This document shows, in pieces, positions 53,012 through 61,390 of a stretch of DNA of 64,000 bases; position 1 is the first letter of the stretch; each line of letters starts with the position of its first letter. Source of the stretch: an uncultured Oscillospiraceae bacterium (GTDB lineage: Bacteria; Bacillota; Clostridia; Oscillospirales; Oscillospiraceae); assembly GCA_947626345.1 (NCBI GenBank), contig CANQSF010000008.1:23398-87397 (forward strand), given 5' to 3'. The translations under genes were made by a program, and so were the position numbers. The notes under the pieces were generated by a model. That model saw nothing but the letters and a program-made list of their open reading frames with translations. It searched no databases and had not been told where the DNA came from.

Positions 53012-53881
53012 ATGGCAAAGTCGATCGTCTATTTCACAAAGGAGCGCACCGGCGAGGCCGTGGTGCGCCTGTACGAGAAGCTGGGTATTGAGCTGCCCGG
53101 CAAGGTGGCCGTGAAGCTCCACTCCGGCGAGGTGGGCAACCAGAACTACCTGCGTCCGGAATTCATGGCCCCCGCCATCGAGAAGGTAAAGGGCACCGTG
53201 GTGGAGTGCAACACCGCCTACGACGGCGGCCGGAACACCACCGAGAAGCACTGGAAGACCATGGACCTGCACGGCTGGAGCCGCCACTTCACCGTGGACA
53301 TCCTGGACGCGGAGGGCCCCGACCTGGAGCTGGCCATCCCCGACGGAGCCTGCATCAAGAAGAACTTCGTGGGCAAGAACATCCAGAATTACGACTCCAT
53401 GCTGGTGCTCAGCCACTTCAAGGGCCACCCCATGGGCGGCTTCGGCGGGGCGCTGAAGCAGCTGTCCATCGGCCTGGCCTCCTCCCACGGCAAGGCCTAT
53501 ATCCACGGCGTGGGCGATGTGGACAACTTCTGGCACTCCGACCACGACAGCTTCCTGCGGGCCATGGCCGACGCGGCCTCCAGCGTGGTGAAGTTCTTCG
53601 GTCCGGGCAAGATCGCCTATGTCAGCGCCATGATGAACCTGAGCGTGGACTGCGACTGCTGCGAGGTGGCGGAGGACCCCTGCATGGCGGACATCGGCAT
53701 CCTGTCCAGCCTGGACCCGGTGGCCCTGGACCGGGCCTGCCTGGACCTCATATACGCCTCCAAGGACCACGGCCGGGACCACCTGCTGGAGCGGATCGAG
53801 TCCCTCCACGGGCCCCTGACCGTGGACGCAGCGGAGGCGCTGGGCATCGGCAGCAAGGACTATGAGCTCATCGAGGTGTAA
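53012..53881 (+). CDS. DUF362 domain protein
   Basis: A 289-residue protein. KVAVKLHSGEVGNQNYLRPEF, VVECNTAYDGGRNTTEKHWKTM, LVLSHFKGHPMGGFGGALKQLSIGLASSHGKAYIHG and a C-terminal block with the cysteines in MNLSVDCDCCEVAEDPCMADIGILSSLDPVALDRACLDLI are the DUF362 pattern. Some DUF362 proteins carry 4Fe-4S clusters; the C-terminal ferredoxin module of longer members is absent here. Role unknown. A good GGGAGGTC precedes ATG 53012, and a strong terminator follows. Confidence 0.88.
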   Translation: MAKSIVYFTKERTGEAVVRLYEKLGIELPGKVAVKLHSGEVGNQNYLRPEFMAPAIEKVKGTVVECNTAYDGGRNTTEKHWKTMDLHGWSRHFTVDILDAEGPDLELAIPDGACIKKNFVGKNIQNYDSMLVLSHFKGHPMGGFGGALKQLSIGLASSHGKAYIHGVGDVDNFWHSDHDSFLRAMADAASSVVKFFGPGKIAYVSAMMNLSVDCDCCEVAEDPCMADIGILSSLDPVALDRACLDLIYASKDHGRDHLLERIESLHGPLTVDAAEALGIGSKDYELIEV

Positions 53882-53899
53882 GGGCTCGCCAAAGCGGCA

Positions 53900-53927
53900 A
53901 AAGGGCACGGCGTTCGCCGTGCCCTTT
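53900..53927. terminator. Bidirectional terminator after the DUF362 gene
   Basis: AAAGGGCACGGCG pairs with CGCCGTGCCCTTT around a minimal loop; it lies between convergent genes. Confidence 0.85.
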
Positions 53928-53940
53928 CTCTATGTTTATT

Positions 53941-56193
53941 TTACCGCTCCATGAACCGGCAGAGGATCTCCGCCGCGTCGGCGCGGGTGAGCGCCGCCTC
54001 CGGCTCCAGCGCCTCGCCCTCCGCCAGGCCCAAAGCCCGGGCGATGGCGGCATAGGGCGCGTCGGCCTCGTCCACGTCCTTGAAGCCCGCGTCCCAGACG
54101 CCGGAGAGCTCCACCGCCGCGCCGTACCGGGACGGCCCCAGCAGCATCCGCAGCAGCGCCATCCGGCTCACCGGGCCATCCGGGTCCCACGCCCCGTCGG
54201 AGATGAAGCCCCGCCGCACAGCCTGCTCCCGGAGCCACTGCTCCTCCGCCGGATCGACGGAGCTGCCGTCCGCCTGCAGCAGCAGGACCAGCGCGTCCCG
54301 CTGGGTCAGAGCCGCCTCCGGACGGAATTGCCCGCCGGCGAAGCCGATGCCCGCCAGGCCCAGGGCGCGGATCATGTCCGCCCGGTCCTCCCCGTCCAGA
54401 TCGTCATAGGCGAAGACGCCGTCCGCGCCGGTCTCCGTCACCGCCTCGCCGGTGAGGGCGTCCACGCCCCGGACATCGTCCGTGCCGCCGTAGAAATACG
54501 CCAGGCGCAGCTCCTCCACGTAGGTGTAGCCCCACTCCAGGCTGTCCGCGTAGACGGCGTTCTCCTCCAGCGTCACGTCCAGCGGCCAGGCCACGTAGCC
54601 CAGCGTCATGTCCAGCGCGCCGAGGTAGGCGTCCAATGCCTCCTCCCCGCCGACGATGTCCTCCGCCGGGGCAAAGGCGAGGTCCTCGTCCCACTGGACC
54701 GTGAAGCTGTCCACTGTGCCGGTGGAGGGGTTGACCGCCACGGTCAGGGTGTTCTCCGGGAAGAAATAGCCCTCATGGGTCCGGGCGTACACCACCGTGC
54801 TGTCCTCGCCCTGGTTATAGCCCTTCAGGGTGCACAGCGCGCTCTGCTCCGCCAGCTCCGGCACGGTATTTTTCAAAAAGTTGTCCGCAGCCCGCCGCGC
54901 GGCCCGTTGGGACATGGTCACGTCCCCGTCCCTCTCCCACAGGGGATACTGAGTGTACACGCTACGGATCTGGCCGGTCTTGCCGTCCAGGAGCACGGTC
55001 TTATAGATGACGAGGTCCCGGCCCTGTTCCTGGGCGTCCTCAAAGGCCCGGGACGAGAAGCCGTACAGCTCCTCCTCCGTCATGGTCCCGGTATACCGGG
55101 CCGTGGCGGTCACGTCGCCGCTGTCGCTGTCCAGCGCATAGGAGCAGCGGCTCATGGCGAACCCATCCAGGCCCAGGGCCTTGACGGCGCGGAGGGCCTC
55201 GTCGATGGCCGTCTGGTCCAGCACGTCGCCGTAGTTTTCGATGGAGGCCAGCTCCGTCTCCGTCAGGACCGCGCCGCCCCCGGCCATGACGGCCTCCGCC
55301 TCCGGGGCCTCGGCGTCCATGGCGGCCTCGTTGCTGCCCCGATCGCCGCCCACGGCGGCGTACAGCGCGTCCATATCCACCGCCTCGCCGGTGCCGGCGT
55401 CCACCACCGTATAGGGCCCCACGGGCACATAGCGCAGCCGGGCGCCGCCCTCGCCATCGGAGACGTAGCGCAGCTCCAGCTCCACCGCCCCGGCCAGTGC
55501 CTGGGCGGCGTCCGCCTCATCCGTCTCCGGCTCCGGGGCGGGCAGAGCCCCCACATAGCCGCTGTAGCTGTCCGAGCGGTAGAAGCTGCGCAGCCCCTCC
55601 CCGTCCACGATGAGGGTGAAGCTCACCGGGCTGGGCAGGCCGTTTTTCAGCACGCCGCCCCGGAAGATGTAATAGCCGCTGCGGCCAAGGCTGGCCCGCA
55701 CGCTGTCGATCCGGCCGCTCTCCTCGCCGGTGAAGAGCCTGTCCAGCCAGTCGTCGGCCTGCCGCTCCGCCTCGTCCCGCCCCACGGAGGGGAAGGCGGG
55801 GGCAAAGCCGTAGAACCGATCGGAGACGCCGCTGTCTATCCAGCGGTCCGCGGAGAGGACCTTTCCGGCCTCGTCCGCCGCCACGTTCAGCTCCCGGCCG
55901 TCCATGGACCAGTATAGGCTCCAGCGGGGACTGATCCCGTCCCGGTACTCCCCGGAGAAGTCAGTGTACGCATCCCCCACGTCCAGGGTGTTCTTCACCG
56001 CCAGGGTGACGGCCTCCAGCCGCTCCTGCATATCCGCCTGCTCCTGCTCCGGCGCGAGGAAACAGACGGTGTCCTCCAGGTCCATCATGCCCGTGTCGAT
56101 CTCGGGCGCCTCGTCCTCCGTCTCGGCAAAGGCCGGCACAGCCAGCGCGGCCGCCATGACGAGGGCCAGCATGAGCGCGATCCAGCGTTTCAT
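53941..56193 (-). CDS. Secreted YcdB/YcdC-repeat protein with C-terminal S-layer-homology region
   Basis: A 750-residue exported protein. A Sec signal (MKRWIALMLALVMAAALAVPAFA) is followed by YcdB/YcdC-type repeats: SDRFYGFAPAFPSVGRDEAERQADDWLDRLF, then SQRAARRAADNFLKN ... TVAVNPSTGTVDSFTVQWDEDLAF. The last 180 residues contain SLH-like repeats (DRADMIRALGLAGIGF ... AALTQRDALVLLL; GVWDAGFKDVDEADAPYAAIARALGLAEG ... LTRADAAEILCRFM) that tether proteins to the wall. ATG 56193 with AAAGGAG decides the start; a longer frame reaches into rplJ DNA and is not real. Role probably in the cell envelope. Confidence 0.85.
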   Translation of the reverse strand: MKRWIALMLALVMAAALAVPAFAETEDEAPEIDTGMMDLEDTVCFLAPEQEQADMQERLEAVTLAVKNTLDVGDAYTDFSGEYRDGISPRWSLYWSMDGRELNVAADEAGKVLSADRWIDSGVSDRFYGFAPAFPSVGRDEAERQADDWLDRLFTGEESGRIDSVRASLGRSGYYIFRGGVLKNGLPSPVSFTLIVDGEGLRSFYRSDSYSGYVGALPAPEPETDEADAAQALAGAVELELRYVSDGEGGARLRYVPVGPYTVVDAGTGEAVDMDALYAAVGGDRGSNEAAMDAEAPEAEAVMAGGGAVLTETELASIENYGDVLDQTAIDEALRAVKALGLDGFAMSRCSYALDSDSGDVTATARYTGTMTEEELYGFSSRAFEDAQEQGRDLVIYKTVLLDGKTGQIRSVYTQYPLWERDGDVTMSQRAARRAADNFLKNTVPELAEQSALCTLKGYNQGEDSTVVYARTHEGYFFPENTLTVAVNPSTGTVDSFTVQWDEDLAFAPAEDIVGGEEALDAYLGALDMTLGYVAWPLDVTLEENAVYADSLEWGYTYVEELRLAYFYGGTDDVRGVDALTGEAVTETGADGVFAYDDLDGEDRADMIRALGLAGIGFAGGQFRPEAALTQRDALVLLLQADGSSVDPAEEQWLREQAVRRGFISDGAWDPDGPVSRMALLRMLLGPSRYGAAVELSGVWDAGFKDVDEADAPYAAIARALGLAEGEALEPEAALTRADAAEILCRFMER

Positions 56194-56331
56194 ATCCAAT
56201 GGCTCCTTTCGTGCGTCTTGCTCCCTATGACGCCGCCGGCGGAAAAAAGTTCCCCAGATCCCGCCGCGCCGTCCCATTATACCATGTCGTGCGGTTCCGG
56301 CACAAGCCGGGAGCACGACCGGTATCATTTT

Positions 56332-56361
56332 GGTATAACAGCGCACAGCGTCTGTTATAGC
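56332..56361. repeat. Intergenic palindrome, copy 4
   Basis: GGTATAACAGCG and CGTCTGTTATAGC pair with one mismatch and one bulged base. It is nearly the same 30-bp unit as copy 3 at 15131, with paired changes on both arms (T/C and A/G), so base-pairing has been kept. It lies between the YcdB/SLH gene and the rplJ promoter. Confidence 0.7.
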
Positions 56362-56384
56362 ACAGCGCTCCGGTGAAAAAAACC

Positions 56385-56413
56385 TTGACAACGCCGCCCG
56401 GTTCTGGTAAGAT
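56385..56413 (+). promoter_or_regulatory. Promoter of rplJ-rplL
   Basis: TTGACA (56385-56390), 17-bp spacer, TAAGAT (56408-56413). Confidence 0.7.
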
Positions 56414-56550
56414 AATGGCCGTTCAAAGACAGCTGGCAGCCGCGAGGCGTAAGACCCGCCGAGGACGTCAAATAGGATCTTGATGTTTCTATGTGTCGTT
56501 GTCTCTTTGGACAAGGACATTTTTCTTCTACAGGAGGTGAAACGAAACCT
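56414..56550 (+). promoter_or_regulatory. L10 leader (autoregulatory ribosomal-protein leader)
   Basis: A structured leader of about 130 nt ahead of rplJ, with GCAGCCGCGAGGCGTAAGAC, which fits the kink-turn part bound by L10 in known leaders, and a later TGTCTCTTTGGACAAGGACA segment that can fold. L10(L12)4 binding to this kind of leader represses the operon in Firmicutes. Identification is by position and sequence feel, not by a covariance model. Confidence 0.65.
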
Positions 56551-57087
56551 ATGCCCAGCAAAGCAGTTTTGACCGAGAAGCAGGCCATCGTGGAGGCTCT
56601 CGCCCAGCGGCTGAAGGAGGCCGAAGGCGGCGTTCTGGTGGACTACAAGGGCATCAACGTGGCCCAGGACACCGAACTGCGCCGCGATCTGCGCACCAAG
56701 GACGTGGAGTACACGGTGGTGAAGAACACCCTGACCCGCCTGGCTCTCGACAAGGTGGGCCTGTCCGGTCTGGACGACCACCTGAACGGCACCACCAGCC
56801 TGGCCACCAGCGCCAGCGATCCGCTCGTCCCGCTGCACGAACTGACCGTGTTCAGCGACAAGATGGGACAGCTGTTCACCCTCAAGGGCGTCTTCATCAA
56901 CGGCAAGGTGCTCAGCGACGCCGAGGTGGCGGAGCTGGCCCCCATCCCCAGCCGTGACGCGCTGTATTCCAAGGTGCTCGGCACCATGCTGGCTCCTATC
57001 ACGTCCCTGGCCGTCGTCCTGGGACAGGTCCTGGAGCAGAAGGGCGGCGCTCCCGCGTCTGCGGAGGAAGCCCCCGCCGCCGAGTGA
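56551..57087 (+). CDS. rplJ: 50S ribosomal protein L10
   Basis: A 178-residue L10. LTEKQAIVEALAQRLKEAEGGVLVDYKGINVAQDTELRRDLR, EYTVVKNTLTRLAL and FTLKGVFINGKVLSDAEVAELAPIPSRDALYSKVLGTMLAPI are family features; the Ala/Pro/Glu-rich tail (GGAPASAEEAPAAE) is typical of Clostridia. ATG 56551 follows CAGGAGGTG. It anchors L7/L12 to the ribosome and represses its own leader. Confidence 0.96.
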   Translation: MPSKAVLTEKQAIVEALAQRLKEAEGGVLVDYKGINVAQDTELRRDLRTKDVEYTVVKNTLTRLALDKVGLSGLDDHLNGTTSLATSASDPLVPLHELTVFSDKMGQLFTLKGVFINGKVLSDAEVAELAPIPSRDALYSKVLGTMLAPITSLAVVLGQVLEQKGGAPASAEEAPAAE

Positions 57088-57137
57088 TTCGGCACACCAT
57101 CATCTGACATTCTGATTATTAGAAGGAGAAAGTTAAA

Positions 57138-57512
57138 ATGGCTAGCGAAAAAGTTACCGCTATGATCGAGGAGATCAAGGCTCTGTCCGTGCTGGAGCTG
57201 GCTGAGCTGGTGCATGCTATCGAGGACGCCTTCGGCGTCTCTGCTGCCGCCGCTGTGGCCGCCCCCGCTGCCGCCGCCGCCGGCCCCGCCGTGGAAGAGA
57301 AGACCGAGTTCGACGTGGTCATGACCGACTTCGGCGCTGAGAAGATCAAGGTCATCAAGGAAGTGCGCGCCATCACCAACCTGGGCCTGGCCGAGGCCAA
57401 GGCCAAGGTGGAGGGCATCCCCGCCGTCATCAAGGAGCAGGTCTCCAAGGAAGAGGCCGAGGAGCTGAAGAAGCGTCTCGAGGACGTGGGCGCCAAGGTC
57501 GAGCTGAAGTAA
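57138..57512 (+). CDS. rplL: 50S ribosomal protein L7/L12
   Basis: A 124-residue L7/L12: an N-terminal dimerisation helix pair ([31 protein letters not shown]), an Ala-rich hinge (about residues 35-55) and a C-terminal factor-binding domain with [41 protein letters not shown]. It recruits translation factors. GAAGGAGAAAG precedes the ATG, and a strong terminator follows. Confidence 0.97.
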   Translation: MASEKVTAMIEEIKALSVLELAELVHAIEDAFGVSAAAAVAAPAAAAAGPAVEEKTEFDVVMTDFGAEKIKVIKEVRAITNLGLAEAKAKVEGIPAVIKEQVSKEEAEELKKRLEDVGAKVELK

Positions 57513-57546
57513 TCCATATCGCGCTTTCGAGGGGTCCAGGCCCCGC

Positions 57547-57584
57547 GGGGCCCGGCTCAGAAGAGCCGGGCCCCTCTCATTTTT
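57547..57584 (+). terminator. Terminator of rplJ-rplL
   Basis: GGGGCCCGGCTC / GAGCCGGGCCCC, 12-bp stem with AGAA loop, then TCTCATTTTT. Confidence 0.92.
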
Positions 57585-57611
57585 CCCGGCACGGGGAAAG
57601 GCGGTCTTCCT

Positions 57612-58466
57612 ATGCATTTACATAATTCTGTTGACATAATACTATCTCCCCTCCGTCCCGGGGACGACCTGTCCCCGCTGCAGGCGGCCGCCGCCCTGGG
57701 CCGGCCCCTGCCGGACGCCGCTGGGCAGCAGGTCCTGGTCCTCCGGGACGGCGGCCGGGCGGTGGGCCTCGTGACCTACGACGCCAGGCCGGACGGGACC
57801 GGCTGGAACCGGCTGGCGGCGCTGTATCTGAAGCCGGAGTACCGGGGCAAGCGGCTGGGCCGGTGGATGCTCTCCGCCGCGCTGCGGGACATGACCTCGC
57901 TGGGCGCGGAGAAGGTGCGCCTGTCCCTGCCGGCGGACAGCGGCGCCCGGCCCTTTTTCCTGCAGATGGGCTTTTCCCCCGACGGAGAGGAGCCGGACGG
58001 CTCTGCCCGCCTGGTCTGCTTCCCCGGCCGGGAGCCCCGGCTGCGGGAGCGGTGCTGCGGCGCGGCCATCTTCGCCCGCCGGGACGGCCAGATCCTCTGG
58101 CTCACCGAGACCACCCGCAAGGGCCACACCGCCCTGTGCAAGGGCCACATGGAGCCCGGCGAGGACGAGCACCAGACCGCCCATCGGGAGATCCGGGAGG
58201 AGACCGGGCTGGACGTGTCCTTCCTGGGGGATTTCCGCCAGATCTCCCGCTACAGCGCCTTTGCCGACCGGGTGAAGACCGTGACCTTCTTTCTGGCCCG
58301 GACGGAGAGCACCGACGCCGTGCCCCAGCCGGAGGAGATCCGCTGGGTGCATTTCCTGCCCTTCGATCAGGCCCTGGACAGCCTCACCTACGCCGACGAC
58401 CGGCGCATCCTCACCGCCGCCCGGGACTATCTGGCGGCCATGGACGGCCGCTCCGCGGACGCCTGA
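57612..58466 (+). CDS. GNAT acetyltransferase-NUDIX hydrolase fusion
   Basis: A 284-residue two-domain protein. Residues 1-135 form a GNAT fold (RLAALYLKPEYRGKRLGRWMLSAALRDM, the acetyl-CoA loop, and FFLQMGFSPDG). Residues 145-280 form a NUDIX domain with box GHMEPGEDEHQTAHREIREETGL and an upstream TETTRKGHTALCKGH, as in diadenosine-tetraphosphate hydrolases. The fusion suggests one pathway that uses both acetylation and nucleotide hydrolysis, or control of one by the other; neither substrate is known. Only a weak ribosome binding site precedes ATG 57612. Confidence 0.85.
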   Translation: MHLHNSVDIILSPLRPGDDLSPLQAAAALGRPLPDAAGQQVLVLRDGGRAVGLVTYDARPDGTGWNRLAALYLKPEYRGKRLGRWMLSAALRDMTSLGAEKVRLSLPADSGARPFFLQMGFSPDGEEPDGSARLVCFPGREPRLRERCCGAAIFARRDGQILWLTETTRKGHTALCKGHMEPGEDEHQTAHREIREETGLDVSFLGDFRQISRYSAFADRVKTVTFFLARTESTDAVPQPEEIRWVHFLPFDQALDSLTYADDRRILTAARDYLAAMDGRSADA

Positions 58467-58479
58467 TGCCGCTGCTCTA

Positions 58480-58508
58480 TTGACATCTCCCTGCCGATAT
58501 AGTAAAAT
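58480..58508 (+). promoter_or_regulatory. Promoter of the DUF1622 gene
   Basis: TTGACA (58480-58485), 17-bp spacer, TAAAAT (58503-58508), 31 bp before the start. Confidence 0.65.
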
Positions 58509-58539
58509 TGTATAAAAATAATACAGGAGGAAGGGAGAA

Positions 58540-58959
58540 ATGGCAACGCTTTTGAGCAATTCTCAGGCGATATTCCACTACATCGTGGAGTGGGGGATCC
58601 TGATCCTGGAGTCCTTCGGCGTGCTGGTGCTGCTGGTCACCGCCATCATCAGCATCCGGAAGTGGGTGAAGCGCTCCAACGACGTGCGCACCACCCTGTC
58701 CGAGGGCATCCTGCTGGCCCTGGCCTTCAAGATGGGCGGCGAGGTGCTGCGCACAGTGATCGCCACGGAGACGGCGGAACTGGTGAGCATCTTCGTCATC
58801 ATCCTCCTGCGCGGTCTCGTGGCGGCGCTGATCTACTGGGAGATCACCAAGGAGGCCAAGATCGAGGCGCTGTACCGGGACATCGACCTGGCTGAAAAGA
58901 AAAACCGCTTCCGCAAGCACAGGCCGGACCGGGAGCAGGAGCCAGCGGAACAGGCGTGA
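58540..58959 (+). CDS. DUF1622 membrane protein
   Basis: A 139-residue protein with three hydrophobic segments: about residues 14-40 (IVEWGILILESFGVLVLLVTAII), 55-66 (EGILLALAFKMGGEVLR) and 79-97 (LVSIFVIILLRGLVAALIYW). The pattern is that of DUF1622. A charged cytoplasmic tail ends the protein. Function unknown. It has its own promoter and tandem terminators, so it is monocistronic. Confidence 0.85.
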   Translation: MATLLSNSQAIFHYIVEWGILILESFGVLVLLVTAIISIRKWVKRSNDVRTTLSEGILLALAFKMGGEVLRTVIATETAELVSIFVIILLRGLVAALIYWEITKEAKIEALYRDIDLAEKKNRFRKHRPDREQEPAEQA

Positions 58960-58987
58960 CGGTATCGGCCCCTCCCATGGCCGACAA

Positions 58988-59019
58988 GGACGGTATGGCG
59001 CTGCCATGCCGTCCTTTTT
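58988..59019 (+). terminator. First terminator after the DUF1622 gene
   Basis: GGACGGTATGGC / GCCATGCCGTCC with one G-T pair, 3-base loop, T5. Confidence 0.85.
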
Positions 59020-59025
59020 CGGTCC

Positions 59026-59056
59026 CCGCCGGCGGCAAAAACGCCGGCGGTTTTTT
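59026..59056 (+). terminator. Second, tandem terminator
   Basis: CCGCCGGCG / CGCCGGCGG, 7-base loop, T6. Tandem to the preceding one, 6 bp apart. Confidence 0.85.
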
Positions 59057-59057
59057 G

Positions 59058-59086
59058 TTGCCCAACGGCGGGAACCGTGGTAAAAT
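59058..59086 (+). promoter_or_regulatory. Promoter of apgM-ispE with -10 inside the palindrome
   Basis: TTGCCC (59058-59063), 17-bp spacer, TAAAAT (59081-59086). The -10 is the left arm of palindrome copy 5, as in the birA promoter. Confidence 0.5.
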
Positions 59087-59110
59087 AGCGGTAAAATCGC
59101 TATTTGACCC
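59079..59110. repeat. Intergenic palindrome, copy 5
   Basis: GGTAAAATAGCGGT, AAA, then ATCGCTATTTGACCC: arms complementary except one position. The sequence follows copy 1 closely, including the CCCAAAAT that comes directly after both. Confidence 0.7.
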
Positions 59111-59147
59111 AAAATGACGGCAGATCAAGCCGCAAGAGGAGCATACG

Positions 59148-60380
59148 ATGAAATATCTTCTGATCATAGGCGACGGCATGGCGGACGATCCCGTGCCCGC
59201 GCTGGGAGACAAGACCCCCTTGGAGGTGGCGGACAAGCCCGTCATCGACGAGCTGAGCCGCCGGGGACTGCTGGGCAGCGTTGTCAACTGCCCCAAGGAA
59301 TTCGAGCCGGGCAGCGCCACGGCCATCATGTCCATCTTCGGGGCCTCTCCCCTCACCTATTACCACGGCCGGGGGCCGCTGGAGGCAGCCGCCCAGGGCA
59401 TCGCGCTGGCCGACGGGGACATGGCCTGCCGGTGCAATATGGTGGCCCTGGAGGACGGGGACATGCCCTATGAGGAGCGGCGCATCCTGTCCCACAGCGC
59501 CGGCTCCATCGACGGGCCCACCTCCGACGCGCTCATCACCGCCCTCTGGACCAGCCCGGAGTTCACCGCCCTGGCGGAGGAGTACCGCATCGAGATCAAC
59601 CCCGGCTCCTCCTTCCGCCACTTCGCCGTCATGCACGGGGCGGACATCTCCGGCATCTCCCTCATCCCGCCCCACGACCATCTGGGCGAGGTCATCGGCC
59701 CGCTGGCCCCCTCCGGCTGCGCCGTGGCGGAGAAGCTGGGCCGGCTGCAGGAGGCGGCGTTCCGGTTTTTGGACCATCACCCTCTGAACGAGGCCCGCCG
59801 GGCAGCGGGAAAGCTGCCCGCCAACGGCATCTGGTTCTGGGCGGAGGGCACCGCCGCCCTGCTGCCGGATTTCGCGGAAAAATACGGCCACACCGGCGAG
59901 GTGGTCTCCGCCGTGCCCCTGGTGCGGGGCATCGCCAAGCTCTCGGGCCTGCCCGCCCCCCTGGTGGAGGGCGTCACCGGGGAGATCGACACCAACTGGG
60001 ACGGCAAGTGCCAAAAGACCATCGAGATCCTGTCCCGGTGCGACTTCGCCGCGCTGCACATCGAGGCGCCGGACGAGTGCACCCACAACGGGGACACCCC
60101 GGGGAAGATCCAGTCCATCCAGTGGCTCTCCAGCCGGGAGACCGCTCCCATCCTGGCGTATCTGCGCTCCACGGGGGAGGATTTCCGGGTGCTGATCCTG
60201 TCCGACCACAAGACCCTCACCTCCAACCGGGCCCACGGCGCCGATCCGGTGCCCTTCCTCGTCTACGACAGCCGGGAGCGGGAGTGCTCCGGCCTGAGCT
60301 ATACGGAAAAAAATGGTCTGAAGACCGGACTGTTCCTGCCTGAGGGGACGAAACTTTTGGATATACTATTTGAGAAATGA
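59148..60380 (+). CDS. apgM: Cofactor-independent phosphoglycerate mutase (ApgM type)
   Basis: A 410-residue alkaline-phosphatase-superfamily mutase. MKYLLIIGDGMADDPVPALGDKTPLEVA holds the metal-binding Asp, GSATAIMSIFGASP the catalytic Ser, and IEAPDECTHNGD, LSDHKTLTSNRAHGADPVPF the other metal ligands (Asp/His). This archaeal-type enzyme interconverts 3- and 2-phosphoglycerate, or in some Clostridia is annotated as a homoserine-kinase-like relative. It overlaps ispE by 4 nt. The promoter is associated with palindrome copy 5. Confidence 0.9.
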   Translation: MKYLLIIGDGMADDPVPALGDKTPLEVADKPVIDELSRRGLLGSVVNCPKEFEPGSATAIMSIFGASPLTYYHGRGPLEAAAQGIALADGDMACRCNMVALEDGDMPYEERRILSHSAGSIDGPTSDALITALWTSPEFTALAEEYRIEINPGSSFRHFAVMHGADISGISLIPPHDHLGEVIGPLAPSGCAVAEKLGRLQEAAFRFLDHHPLNEARRAAGKLPANGIWFWAEGTAALLPDFAEKYGHTGEVVSAVPLVRGIAKLSGLPAPLVEGVTGEIDTNWDGKCQKTIEILSRCDFAALHIEAPDECTHNGDTPGKIQSIQWLSSRETAPILAYLRSTGEDFRVLILSDHKTLTSNRAHGADPVPFLVYDSRERECSGLSYTEKNGLKTGLFLPEGTKLLDILFEK

Positions 60381-61231
60381 TCGTAACGGCCCATGGAAAA
60401 CTGAATCTGTCCCTGGACGTGCTGGGCCGCGGGGATGACGGATACCACGCTCTGCGCTCCGTGATGCACACGGTGGCTTTCGGCGACGACGTGCAGGTGG
60501 AGCTGACCAGCGACGGCAGCTTCACCATCGACCCGGGCCAGTCCTATCTGCCCGCGGACGGGCGGAACCTGGCCGTGAAGGCCGCGCGCCTGTTTCTGGA
60601 GGGCACCGGCCTGGGCGCGGACATCCGCATCACCAAGCGCATCCCCGTCTGCGCCGGCATGGGTGGCGGCAGCGCCGACGCGGCCGCCGTGCTCCGGGCC
60701 CTCAACGCCCTCACCGGCCGGAACATGACGGCGGAGGAGCTGTCCGGCCTGGGCGCCCAGGTGGGCAGCGACGTGCCCTTCTGCGTGGCGGAGGGCTCCG
60801 CCCTGGCAGAGGGCCGGGGCGAGCAGCTCACGGCCCTGCCCTCCCTGCCCCGGTGCTCCATCGTGCTGTGCAAGCCCGCCTTTTCCATCTCCACCCCGGA
60901 GCTGTTCGCCCGGATCGACCGGCGGCGGAGCCGTCTGCACCCGGACACGGCGGGGCTGATGGCGGCGCTGGAGGCGGGAGATCTGGCCGGCGTGGCCAGG
61001 CGGTGTTTCAACGTGTTTGAGGACGTGCTGGGCGGCCGGGGCAGCGACATCGCCGCCATCAAGAGCCTGCTCACGGATATGGGCGCCCTGGGCGCGGCCA
61101 TGACCGGCAGCGGCAGCACCGTGTTCGGCCTGTTCGCCTCGGAGGATGATGCGAAAGATGCCTGGGAGGCCCTGTCCGGGCAGCATCAGGAGTGCTGGCT
61201 CACCCGCCCCTGGTCCGGCGGGCAGGCGTAA
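60377..61231 (+). CDS. ispE: 4-diphosphocytidyl-2-C-methyl-D-erythritol kinase
   Basis: A 284-residue GHMP kinase of the MEP isoprenoid pathway. AHGKLNLSLDVLGRGDDGYHALRSVMHTV is the N-terminal motif, IPVCAGMGGGSADAAAVLRALN the ATP-binding glycine loop and MGALGAAMTGSGSTVFGLF the third GHMP motif. It phosphorylates CDP-methylerythritol. Starts by ATGA overlap with apgM. Confidence 0.96.
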   Translation: MIVTAHGKLNLSLDVLGRGDDGYHALRSVMHTVAFGDDVQVELTSDGSFTIDPGQSYLPADGRNLAVKAARLFLEGTGLGADIRITKRIPVCAGMGGGSADAAAVLRALNALTGRNMTAEELSGLGAQVGSDVPFCVAEGSALAEGRGEQLTALPSLPRCSIVLCKPAFSISTPELFARIDRRRSRLHPDTAGLMAALEAGDLAGVARRCFNVFEDVLGGRGSDIAAIKSLLTDMGALGAAMTGSGSTVFGLFASEDDAKDAWEALSGQHQECWLTRPWSGGQA

Positions 61232-61387
61232 AACAATGATTCAGTTGATGGATCCTATTTTTTATCCGGTGATAATGCAGGCAGACGAAATGCCTTTGAG
61301 AAATATGCAGTTCGAGTGCTGACGGCCGATGCAATGAATAACAAATTCCCCTATGATCTGATTTCTTATTTGAACGAATTGGTATAG
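61232..61387 (+). pseudogene. C-terminal fragment of an unidentified gene
   Basis: Directly after the ispE stop, in the same frame, about 51 codons without a start read SVDGSYFLSGDNAGRRNAFE ... YDLISYLNELV and a stop. The composition is AT-richer than ispE and coding-like. I do not recognise the family. It looks like the tail of a gene whose front was lost when foreign DNA joined here. Confidence 0.4.
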
Positions 61388-61390
61388 GCT

